From an uncultured Spirochaetaceae bacterium (GTDB lineage: Bacteria; Spirochaetota; Spirochaetia; Sphaerochaetales; Sphaerochaetaceae), in NCBI GenBank assembly GCA_944390015.1, contig CALXOL010000018.1:1-46329 (forward strand): 46,329 bases of DNA, given 5' to 3'. The notes under the pieces are model-generated. The model did not search any database, was not told the origin of the DNA, and saw nothing but the letters and a program-made list of their open reading frames with translations. The position numbers and the translations under genes are program-made. Positions within the stretch are counted from its first letter, which is position 1, and each line of letters opens with the position of its first letter. Below, piece by piece: positions 7,699-15,320 of this stretch.

Positions 7699-10017
7699 AT
7701 GAAGAAGATATTACTTGTTGTATTGTTGGTTTTAACGTGTTTCATCCTATCTTCCTGCAACTGGAATGTTCTGACTGAGCAGATAGTAGAGCTGGAAGGG
7801 GAGGATTTCAACTCTTCATCGTTTGAGGTGTTTACAGGAGAGGCACCTAGGAATGTTAAGGTTTCCAAGGCTGCCTCGACTACAGAGATTGCCATATCTT
7901 TCTCATCTGTAAAAGGTGCGGATTACTATAATATCTATCGCTCTGTAATATCCAGAAGTGAGGATTTAGCTGAAGTGGATTTGCCCTCGCTTATCTGGAC
8001 ACGTATAGGTTATGTCGAGGAAGAGGGTAAGAGGCAATCCGTTTATATCGATACCATAAATGAGAATTATGTCTCTCCATCGGGAGAAAACAAGGACAGG
8101 GTTAAGTTCCTTTATAAGGTTCAGGCAGGAAGCAGTTATACGGATACATATTATTTCACGGAAGGAAAGATGTCCGAGATAGTCGAGGGCTATACTCTTG
8201 CCGCTCCTTTAAGTATTACTGCGACCAAGGGACAGTATGATGATAGAATTGAGCTTACATGGACCCAGGTTGAAGGAGTCAGGGGATATGATGTCTATTA
8301 TACCGATGACATCACGAAGGATAATATCGAGGACTGGACTCTTTTAAGTTCGAATATTCCTTATAATAAGGAGAATCCAGAAATCGGTCTTACCTTCCGT
8401 CCTAGTGCGGAGCAGGCTGGTAAGGAGCTTTATTTTGCTATCAGATCTGTGGGAAACAATATCTTAAGTGATAGAAGCAGTTACGCCTCAGGTTATACTT
8501 TTGTTCCTGGAGCTCCGAAAGAACCAGAGAATGTAACAGTATCAAAATACGAGTCTCCTAATAACATTAAAATCTGCTGGGATGCTTTTACTGATCTGGA
8601 AAGTAACCCGGAACTTGGCTATCAGTGGACGATAAAGAGAAGAACAAAGGATGGAGATGAGATTGAGATTATCAATTTCAAGAGTGCCGAAAGGGACGGC
8701 AAGGACGGTCTTGAATATGAGAATGGGCGATATACATATATCGATACGCTGAATCTTGAACCCAATGAGGTATATACGTACTCAATTTATGCTAGTTGCT
8801 ATATCGAAGGAAGTGTGGATGAGAATGGCAGTCCAATCTTATTCCCAGGCAAGGCGAAAGAGGAGGTGGGAGCCATCATATCTCCTCCGACGGATATTAC
8901 CATAAAACCAGATTATGAAGTAAACGAGTTACAGCTTGAGATAGCAAGTCCTGTTGGTTTTAAGAATCAGAACTGGGTCTATGTGATAGAAGGTAGATTC
9001 AATAATGCATTGTCCGAAGAGATTGGCAAGTGGAAGATGCTCTCAGATTCTGTAGCCGTCACTGAGCTCTCTTCTTATGTATCCTCATTTGATACGGATA
9101 ATGTCAATGAGTTCCGTATCGCAGTAAAGAATGAGGAATCTGAGATATCCGCATACTCAGAGTCCGTTACTATTACCGATAAGCTTCAAGCACCTGATGT
9201 GAGTGTTACGGCAAACTATTATGACAGCTCCCTTATTGCAGGAGAGGATGGGGTATATCCAGTATTCCTTGTCCTTCCTGATAACGATAACTTCATCGGT
9301 TATGAGGTTTCAATAACTGAAAATGGAGAGGATGTCGCATCATTCAGGGATACGAGTGATAATCTGACAGGTAGAATTAATCTTACTGAAAAAGGCTATG
9401 CACCTAAGGCATATTTTGAAGTGTATAACTATAAAATCCGAGGTGTCGATAAATTCTATTCATTCAGTGAGTGGAGTATCGGGCAGAATGGTTATGGCGC
9501 TTTGACTTTTGAGAAGTACATCAAGATATTCGAGATGTTTGCATTGAAACCTTGGGAGTTTATAAACAGCCCTGAGTATGCTGATTATCCTGATTTAAAA
9601 CAGAAATGGAGCAACTCTGAGATAAAGAAAAAGATTGATCTTGGAAACGGCAGTAGTCTCAGCGACCAAATGGGTGCTCTTACCGACGGTTACATCTATG
9701 AGAGCACGGAGTACAATAACGGTCGTATCGGATATAACGCGAAGATGCAGGGAATTGGAGGAAATATCACATTCGCATATGAGAATGCAGGTGAGGTTGA
9801 TGGAATCATCGCAAACGGTTCTTATAACATGGTCGTTAATGCAAGCGGTACGGGAGATGCTTCTGGAACAATTGAAGTTACAGGCCTCTATCCTGCTACG
9901 ATAGTCGTTCCCAAGAAGGTTACCAACAAGATTTTCTCAGGAGATTATTCTGTTACGATGAAATATTCAAACGGGGAGGTGCAGAGGAATGTCACGGCTT
10001 CTAAAAATAATTTCTAG
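7699..10017 (+). CDS. Second FN3-like lipoprotein
   Basis: This 772-residue protein has signal MKKILLVVLLVLTCFILSSC, with C20 as the lipidated residue. A GGGAGA ribosome binding site precedes the ATG. FN3-like modules occur around residues 55-165 (APRNVKVSKAASTTEIAISF), 170-270 (ITATKGQYDDRIELTWTQVE) and 275-390. The C-terminal 200 residues form a separate region with WEFINSP and a glycine/serine-rich beta-like tail (GNITFAYENAGEVDG). The arrangement parallels the preceding gene, so the two look like diverged paralogs in one operon. The 3' end overlaps the next gene by 29 bases. Surface anchoring through the lipid is inferred. Confidence 0.82.
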   Translation: MKKILLVVLLVLTCFILSSCNWNVLTEQIVELEGEDFNSSSFEVFTGEAPRNVKVSKAASTTEIAISFSSVKGADYYNIYRSVISRSEDLAEVDLPSLIWTRIGYVEEEGKRQSVYIDTINENYVSPSGENKDRVKFLYKVQAGSSYTDTYYFTEGKMSEIVEGYTLAAPLSITATKGQYDDRIELTWTQVEGVRGYDVYYTDDITKDNIEDWTLLSSNIPYNKENPEIGLTFRPSAEQAGKELYFAIRSVGNNILSDRSSYASGYTFVPGAPKEPENVTVSKYESPNNIKICWDAFTDLESNPELGYQWTIKRRTKDGDEIEIINFKSAERDGKDGLEYENGRYTYIDTLNLEPNEVYTYSIYASCYIEGSVDENGSPILFPGKAKEEVGAIISPPTDITIKPDYEVNELQLEIASPVGFKNQNWVYVIEGRFNNALSEEIGKWKMLSDSVAVTELSSYVSSFDTDNVNEFRIAVKNEESEISAYSESVTITDKLQAPDVSVTANYYDSSLIAGEDGVYPVFLVLPDNDNFIGYEVSITENGEDVASFRDTSDNLTGRINLTEKGYAPKAYFEVYNYKIRGVDKFYSFSEWSIGQNGYGALTFEKYIKIFEMFALKPWEFINSPEYADYPDLKQKWSNSEIKKKIDLGNGSSLSDQMGALTDGYIYESTEYNNGRIGYNAKMQGIGGNITFAYENAGEVDGIIANGSYNMVVNASGTGDASGTIEVTGLYPATIVVPKKVTNKIFSGDYSVTMKYSNGEVQRNVTASKNNF

Positions 10018-10522
10018 TCTTTTTATCCTGTTGTTTTTCGCGGCAGCTGTACTATGCTTCTCTTCCTGCTCCGTTGGATCAATCCCGAATTATCTGACAG
10101 GGGATTACGTTTTCGCCATGTCCGATGTGGATGCAGAGGGAAGTTATGCTTACATCAGATTCATTGAAGGAACGAATGAGTTCCTATTGCTTCAGTGTGA
10201 TTGTAATCCAACCATTGTCTTTAAGGGGAAGTACAGGTATGAAACGAAGGCCTATTCATTTTCGAAGGCAAGTGGTTTAATCTCTTTTTACGATGTGGAG
10301 AGCAATAATACCAGCTTAGGCAATTCCCTTATCTCCGATGTGGAAGGAGCTGTCAATGAATACTCCTATTACTGGTATATGACGGAAAAGGGTATAAGAA
10401 GGATCGAGATGGAGACAACGACTCCAAATCTCTCAGTGGATTTGTTCAATGGCCGCCAGGTTCCCGATTATGAGTTTGACTCTTATCTCCCTGAAGGCTG
10501 GGATAAGGAGGTTGTCTTATGA
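9989..10522 (+). CDS. Small lipoprotein of the FN3 operon
   Basis: This is 177 residues with a long hydrophobic signal ending in CFSSC, so C27 is the likely lipidation site. A GGGGAGG site lies upstream of the ATG inside the previous gene. The mature part has no family I recognise. It is rich in tyrosine and acidic residues and carries YVFAMSDVDAEGSYAYIRFI and a C-terminal LPEGWDKEVVL. It overlaps both neighbours (29 bases upstream, ATGA downstream), so the products are probably translationally coupled and may work together. Confidence 0.75.
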   Translation: MSRLLKIISSLFILLFFAAAVLCFSSCSVGSIPNYLTGDYVFAMSDVDAEGSYAYIRFIEGTNEFLLLQCDCNPTIVFKGKYRYETKAYSFSKASGLISFYDVESNNTSLGNSLISDVEGAVNEYSYYWYMTEKGIRRIEMETTTPNLSVDLFNGRQVPDYEFDSYLPEGWDKEVVL

Positions 10523-11091
10523 GGAAATTCTTAATAATTCTGCTCATCGTTTTTATTCCATTGTTTCCCGTTTTCTCTGATGGAGAGGAGATATCTCTAA
10601 ATCCCGAGTCATGGTGGTCAGAACTCTGGACGGATGCACATTTCTCGTATGATGTCTTTGTCCGCTCAACCCTTTTAAGAGGCGATTATAATGTAGGTGG
10701 TGGTCTTTCTCTGGGAGTTACGACGGATCGTTTCCGCTTCGAGTCATATTTCCAAGGAGATTATTTCTTCACACCTATGGGAAACACATACATCTCCCCT
10801 TTGGAGTTCGATTTGGAAACAGGTCTTACCTTAGGATGGAAATTCCTCGAGGTAGGCAATTTTGATGTCTATATCGCCGGGGATATCGGGTATTTCATGC
10901 AGTTTACCTCTTACCATGAGCCGTCTGGCATATTCATGAATGAGAATGGCTTCATGGTGAGGGCAAAGCTTGTTACGGAGCTTCCTATCGTAAGATATTA
11001 TTCAATCTCCCTTGGGGTTTACTACCAGACGCCTATCTTCCCTCATTATCAGGACTACAGCGGATTGGGTATCATGTTCAGCATTGCCTGA
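10519..11091 (+). CDS. Small exported barrel-like protein
   Basis: This 190-residue protein has a cleavable-type signal (MRKFLIILLIVFIPLFPVFS, then DGEE). The start overlaps the previous stop as ATGA. The mature part alternates hydrophobic and polar residues with many aromatics (RFRFESYFQGDYFF, LEFDLETGLTLGWKFLEVGNF), as in small outer-membrane beta-barrels. It ends in GIMFSIA instead of a terminal aromatic residue. Last in the operon, it could anchor or export the three lipoproteins, which is inference. I cannot name a family. Confidence 0.7.
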   Translation: MRKFLIILLIVFIPLFPVFSDGEEISLNPESWWSELWTDAHFSYDVFVRSTLLRGDYNVGGGLSLGVTTDRFRFESYFQGDYFFTPMGNTYISPLEFDLETGLTLGWKFLEVGNFDVYIAGDIGYFMQFTSYHEPSGIFMNENGFMVRAKLVTELPIVRYYSISLGVYYQTPIFPHYQDYSGLGIMFSIA

Positions 11092-11095
11092 TTTT

Positions 11096-11113
11096 GTGTT
11101 TTTTTAAAAACAC
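11096..11113 (+). terminator. Weak hairpin after the surface operon
   Basis: GTGTTTTT (11096-11103) pairs with AAAAACAC (11106-11113) across TT. The stem is mostly A-T and no long T run follows, so this is only a weak terminator candidate. Confidence 0.35.
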
Positions 11114-11147
11114 TTAACAATCATTAACCTTTTGGAGCTATATTAAT

Positions 11148-11987
11148 ATGCACGATGTAGATTCCAAGGTAAAAATGATACTGGATGAAGAGACGCTTTT
11201 AAGCGATTTCACATTCAGAATAGTCTGTGAATGCTTCCCTGATTTTCCCTCATATATAATTTCTATTATCACTGGTGATGATGTTGACGTGGAGCATGTC
11301 AGGACACAGGTCAGAATCATGAACCCTGGAGGGCGGGATATCATAGCCGATGTTCTTGTATATGCAAAGGATGGATGCGTATATGACATCGAGCCGAATA
11401 GCTATAGGGAAGGTGAGAGCGTTGAGAGGGGACTATACCATACGCATTTATTGGGGGCTAAGATGCTTGCGCCGGCAAGTGCTTGGCAAGAGAGAAAACG
11501 ATGTTGCGTGATCATGCTCAATAAGCATGATGTGATGGGAGAAGGTAGACAGATTATAAGAATTGAGGCACTCGACACTGAGAGCGGAAAGAGAGTCTCA
11601 GAAAAAGATGCACTGCTATTCATGGCCTTTGTGTCTGCCTAAGGAAAAGAGAGTGAGCGTGATGCGCTTTTCAGGGATCTCAGCGTGAAATACTCACAGC
11701 AGTCAATGATGTTGCTGAAAACCAAAAAGGTGGTAGAATATTTAAAGGAAAGAGGAGTTAGGAACAGTATGTACGATTATATCAAGGCCTATTTTGCAGA
11801 GGAACTTGCCGAGGGAAGGGCGAAAAGTATGGCTGAGGGAAGAGCTGAAGGTATAGCAGAAGGTAAAAGAGAGGCTACCGTCAGCAATGCAAAGGCGATG
11901 CTTTTTGACGGACTTCCTGCAGATCGTGTTGCGCGTATTCTAGGCTTGTCTCTGGATGAGATTGAGAACATAAGGAAAGAGGCCTGA
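11148..11987 (+). pseudogene. Rpn-type PD-(D/E)XK nuclease, interrupted by one in-frame stop
   Basis: The first 164 codons end at TAA (11640-11642). The same frame then continues without another stop to 11987, giving GKESERDALFRDLS and a tail with EGRAEGIAEGKREA and a helix-turn-helix-like end. The joined product, about 279 residues, matches the architecture of Rpn/PF12784-type proteins: N-terminal PD-(D/E)XK nuclease, then a charged helical tail with the EGxAEG motif. A single base change from a tyrosine codon would explain the stop. The nuclease core keeps an acidic IE pair but has IEPN where the family usually has IEVQ. A TTGGAG site precedes the ATG. Downstream GTG 11685 could in principle restart translation of the tail. 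Confidence 0.75.
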
Positions 11988-12011
11988 AGGCTTGTAATTT
12001 TCTGAAAAAAT

Positions 12012-12034
12012 AAAGGCGGATGATTCCGCCTTTT
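12012..12034. terminator. Bidirectional terminator between Rpn gene and efp
   Basis: AAAGGCGGA (12012-12020) pairs perfectly with TCCGCCTTT (12025-12033) around TGAT. A-rich and T-rich flanks serve both the plus-strand Rpn gene and the minus-strand efp operon. Confidence 0.85.
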
Positions 12035-12040
12035 GCTTTC

Positions 12041-12604
12041 TTAGCCGTTAACCCTTTCGAGATATTCCTTTGTCTCTGTGTTGACCCTGACCTTCTCTCC
12101 CTGCTTGATGAAGCCTGGAACTCTGATCTTAAGGCCTGTCTCGAGAACAGCGTCTTTTGTAACACCCTGAACCGTATCACCTCTTGCGGCATCCTCGGTC
12201 TCTGTTACAACGTAAACGACCTTTGATGGGATCTGGATGTCAAGAACCTGATCCTCCCACATCGTAATTCTGTAGCTCTCGCCTTCTTTCATAAGGAATT
12301 CATAGCCATCGAAACTCTTCATTGGAACTTCAATCTGCTCGTAGTTCTCTGTGTTCATGAAGCTGAAGTTCTCACCATCGTTGTAAAGGTACTGGAAATC
12401 CCTATCCTCAATCGTGATGTCCTCTGCGTTGTCCTGGCTCTTCATCGTCTCAGAAAGAGTCTGTCCAGTTGCTGGGCTCTTCAGCTTCAGACGAACGAAA
12501 GCGGATCCCTTTCCTGGGTTTACGAATTCACGCTCGATGCAGAGAAATGGCTGTCCCTTGATAAGTAAGGCTGTTCCTTTCTCAATCTGTCCTGCTTTAA
12601 TCAT
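12041..12604 (-). CDS. efp: Translation elongation factor P
   Basis: At 187 residues this is the full EF-P length, with the KOW-like N-domain and two OB domains. The modified loop reads NPGKGSAF, placing the acceptor lysine at K32 in the slot of E. coli K34. Conserved segments include YLYNDGE, VPGFIKQGEKV and C-terminal EYLERVNG. EF-P rescues ribosomes stalled at polyproline stretches. A lysine acceptor, with epmA and epmB nearby, indicates beta-lysylation. AAGAGGT precedes the ATG on the minus strand. It is last in the epmA/AbrB-like/efp group, but an 88-base gap before it could hold its own promoter. Confidence 0.97.
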   Translation of the reverse strand: MIKAGQIEKGTALLIKGQPFLCIEREFVNPGKGSAFVRLKLKSPATGQTLSETMKSQDNAEDITIEDRDFQYLYNDGENFSFMNTENYEQIEVPMKSFDGYEFLMKEGESYRITMWEDQVLDIQIPSKVVYVVTETEDAARGDTVQGVTKDAVLETGLKIRVPGFIKQGEKVRVNTETKEYLERVNG

Positions 12605-12692
12605 TATCTTACCTCTTAAAATTAATCAATTTTAAATACAAACAACAGATAACATATCAGAAAGAAGGGGTAAAAGTAAAGAAGGTAATGCT

Positions 12693-12950
12693 TTAGTTGT
12701 TTTCTGCCAGATATTCTTCAATGATCTGGTAACAATCGTTTTCATCAAGCCCCATGATAGATGCATATTTTTTTGCCTCATCCAAGAGCCTCTCATAATC
12801 ATCTTCTGTAATCTTTTTCTTCCTCTCCATTATGAGTTTGCCATCCTCAACCTGGAGAGAAAGTGTGTCTCCTTTTTTCAGGCCAAGGAGTGCTAATACT
12901 TTTTCCGGTATGATTACTGCGCCGTCTGAATCGATGGAGATTTCATACAT
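12693..12950 (-). CDS. AbrB/MazE-type DNA-binding protein
   Basis: This 85-residue protein has an N-terminal swapped-hairpin AbrB fold signature: ISIDSDGAVIIPEKVLALLG, then LKKGDTLSLQVEDGKLIME. A helical C-terminus (DDYERLLDEAKKYASIMGL) resembles antitoxin tails that bind a toxin. No toxin gene lies beside it. It starts inside the end of epmA (8-base overlap), so the two are probably co-translated, and it sits between epmA and efp. It could be a repressor of this operon or an orphan antitoxin. Neither role is proven. Confidence 0.85.
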   Translation of the reverse strand: MYEISIDSDGAVIIPEKVLALLGLKKGDTLSLQVEDGKLIMERKKKITEDDYERLLDEAKKYASIMGLDENDCYQIIEEYLAENN

Positions 12951-13917
12951 TGAGCATCTTCCTAAAGGAAAATGGCAGAACCTCTTCGATATCGGTCTTG
13001 CCTGTTTCTGCCATTAAGAGGCGGTCTAAGCCGATAGCGACTCCGCTTGATGGTCTCATATCTATGTCGCAGAATGAAAAGTCCGCATCAGGAATTACCT
13101 CTTTGCTTATCTTTCTTTCTTCCTTCAGTTTTGCATACTCCTTCTCGTAATACTCCCTCGCTCTTCTCTTGTCCGTCTCTTCCTTATAACAGTTGGCGAT
13201 TTCCATCCCGTTTATATACATCTCCCAGCGGGCACGATAGAAATCATTTTTCTTTGCAGCAAGGCATTCAATCTGCTTAGGGTAATCTTTCAATATTACA
13301 GGACGGCCATTTGGAAGGTTTGGCTCCACATCGGTGATGAAAATACGGTTGAAAGTATCATCCCAGCTTTCACCCTCTGGCAGGACATGTCCTTTCTCCT
13401 TTGCTATCTCTCTGATTGCTTCAATTTGCTGTGCCTTATCCAGATCGAAGTGGGAATATTCCAAGATGGCATCTCTCACGCTCATTATTATAGGATCCTC
13501 TTTTATTGCCTTTTCTGAGTCCTTGATGGCAGTCTCTCTCAGCATCTCTATCGTAAGAGCGATTGAATCCTCCTCATCAAAATCCATGCTATAGTATTCA
13601 AGCATCGAAAATTCCGGGTTATGAAGAGAGCCAAGCTGCTCTGCATTCCTGAAGCACTGGCTTATCTGGAAGATGGAGCCAGATCCGTTTGCTATCATGC
13701 GCTTCATGAAAATCTCAGGGGAAGGAATAAGATACAGTTTTCTCTGGGTGAGAAATTCATTTATGAATGTCGTTTCAAAATTCTTTATCGTCGGCTCTGG
13801 TATCAGGGAATCTGATAGAGTCGGGGTGAAGACCTCGAGATATCCACGCTCTAAAAAGAACTTCCTGATGTTCATATATAGTTCGGATCTTTTTCTCTCT
13901 ATGCTGAAATCAAACAT
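12943..13917 (-). CDS. epmA: EF-P beta-lysine ligase EpmA (GenX/PoxA)
   Basis: This 324-residue protein equals the length of EpmA and lacks the N-terminal anticodon-binding domain of true LysRS. Class II synthetase motifs are visible: motif 2 FQISQCFRNAEQLGSLHNPEFSM (conserved FR, E) and motif 3 GVAIGLDRLLM. EpmA activates (R)-beta-lysine from EpmB and ligates it to the EF-P acceptor lysine. It is first in the minus-strand unit that also encodes EF-P, divergent from mnmE. Confidence 0.94.
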   Translation of the reverse strand: MFDFSIERKRSELYMNIRKFFLERGYLEVFTPTLSDSLIPEPTIKNFETTFINEFLTQRKLYLIPSPEIFMKRMIANGSGSIFQISQCFRNAEQLGSLHNPEFSMLEYYSMDFDEEDSIALTIEMLRETAIKDSEKAIKEDPIIMSVRDAILEYSHFDLDKAQQIEAIREIAKEKGHVLPEGESWDDTFNRIFITDVEPNLPNGRPVILKDYPKQIECLAAKKNDFYRARWEMYINGMEIANCYKEETDKRRAREYYEKEYAKLKEERKISKEVIPDADFSFCDIDMRPSSGVAIGLDRLLMAETGKTDIEEVLPFSFRKMLNV

Positions 13918-13994
13918 GAGTTAAGGATATTTCATTTATAAATTTACGCCAAGAGCGTTGCTAAAAGGATGGTAATTCCTTAATATTCCTTGAT

Positions 13995-15308
13995 ATGGCA
14001 AATTATGAGACAGAAGAGAGGATTTATGCATTAGCCACGGCCTATTACCCTGCGGCACTGGCAATAGTCAGGACAAGCGGGGAGGGGACTATAGAGGCGC
14101 TTTCCAGGATTTTCTCATCCCCCGAGAGGCTGCTTAAGAGCAGGAGTAATACGCTATGCCATGGCTACCTGCTGGATACAGACGGGCGCAAGATAGATGA
14201 GGTCGTTCTCTCCGTATACCGTAAGGGGCATGGATATACATCGGAGGAGGCGGTTGAGATTTCAATGCACGGCTCTCTTCCCCTTATAAACAGGTTGTCC
14301 CTCACTCTTGAACAGATTGGATTCAGGAAGGCCCTGCCTGGAGAGTTCACATATAGGGCATTCATGCATGGCCGCCTTGATCTGACAGAGGCTGAGGCGG
14401 TTGAGGAGATTGTAAGTGCTAAGAGCCAGGAAGCGGCAGCAAGCGCTTTAGATCGTCTTGGCGGTAATCTCAGCGCTCTTATCTGCCAGATGAAGAGTGC
14501 ACTTATAGATATCCTCTCATCACTTGAGGTGCAACTGGATTATGCCGAGGATGAGATTCTGGAGGACTGGGTATATCCGGAGGATGAAGTTAGGTCAATC
14601 CTGACTACTCTTGACAATCTCATCGGCACTTATGAATCTTCAAGAATCTATAGCCAGGGTGCGAAAGTAGTTCTTGCCGGTAAGACAAATGCGGGAAAGA
14701 GCAGTTTCTTCAATGCCCTTTTAAAAGAGAGGCGTGCAATAGTATCTGAGATAGAGGGGACTACGAGGGATTATATAGAGGCCGAGTGCGTGATAAGGGG
14801 AATCCCTGTCCGCCTTTTTGATACCGCAGGGCTGAGGGTGGCAAAAGAGGAGATTGAAGCTGAAGGCATAGAGCGCTCAAAGACCTTGATCCGTGATGCT
14901 GATCTCGTGCTTTATATAACAGATGGAAGTGATGATTCACTCCCTGTGTGTGATGAGAAGACCATCATCATATACTCAAAACTTGATGAAGGACGGAAAG
15001 GGGAAGGTCTTTCGTTCTCATCGGTCACGGGAGAAGGTATAAAAGAAGTTATCGATGAGATAGAGCGCCGTCTTGTCCGTCATAAGGATTATGATGGAAG
15101 GGTGATGATAGACAGTCAGAGGCAGAGGGACGGACTCATCGAATGTCGGGATATTCTAAAAGAGAGCATGGTTAATCGTAATATGAGTGTCGATCTGATG
15201 GCCATGTCTTTCCAAGCTGCGATAAGAAGTCTTAATACGCTTATCGGAGATGTGAGCTCTGAGGAGATACTCGACAACCTCTTCTCAAAATTCTGTCTTG
15301 GAAAATAA
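13995..15308 (+). CDS. mnmE: tRNA modification GTPase MnmE
   Basis: This 437-residue protein has an N-terminal tetrahydrofolate-binding domain, a helical domain and an inserted G domain. G1 is GKTNAGKS (229-236), G2 contains EGTTRDY, G3 is DTAG (276-279), and G5 is SSVTGEG. The terminal CLGK motif is intact. G4, usually NKxD, reads SKLD (328-331), so Asn is replaced by Ser while Asp is kept. MnmE and MnmG install carboxymethylaminomethyl groups at tRNA wobble uridine 34. mnmG follows after 12 bases. No strong ribosome binding site lies close to the ATG. An AAGGA about 24 bases upstream can pair with nearby TCCTT. Confidence 0.96.
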   Translation: MANYETEERIYALATAYYPAALAIVRTSGEGTIEALSRIFSSPERLLKSRSNTLCHGYLLDTDGRKIDEVVLSVYRKGHGYTSEEAVEISMHGSLPLINRLSLTLEQIGFRKALPGEFTYRAFMHGRLDLTEAEAVEEIVSAKSQEAAASALDRLGGNLSALICQMKSALIDILSSLEVQLDYAEDEILEDWVYPEDEVRSILTTLDNLIGTYESSRIYSQGAKVVLAGKTNAGKSSFFNALLKERRAIVSEIEGTTRDYIEAECVIRGIPVRLFDTAGLRVAKEEIEAEGIERSKTLIRDADLVLYITDGSDDSLPVCDEKTIIIYSKLDEGRKGEGLSFSSVTGEGIKEVIDEIERRLVRHKDYDGRVMIDSQRQRDGLIECRDILKESMVNRNMSVDLMAMSFQAAIRSLNTLIGDVSSEEILDNLFSKFCLGK

Positions 15309-15320
15309 CCGGTGGATATT

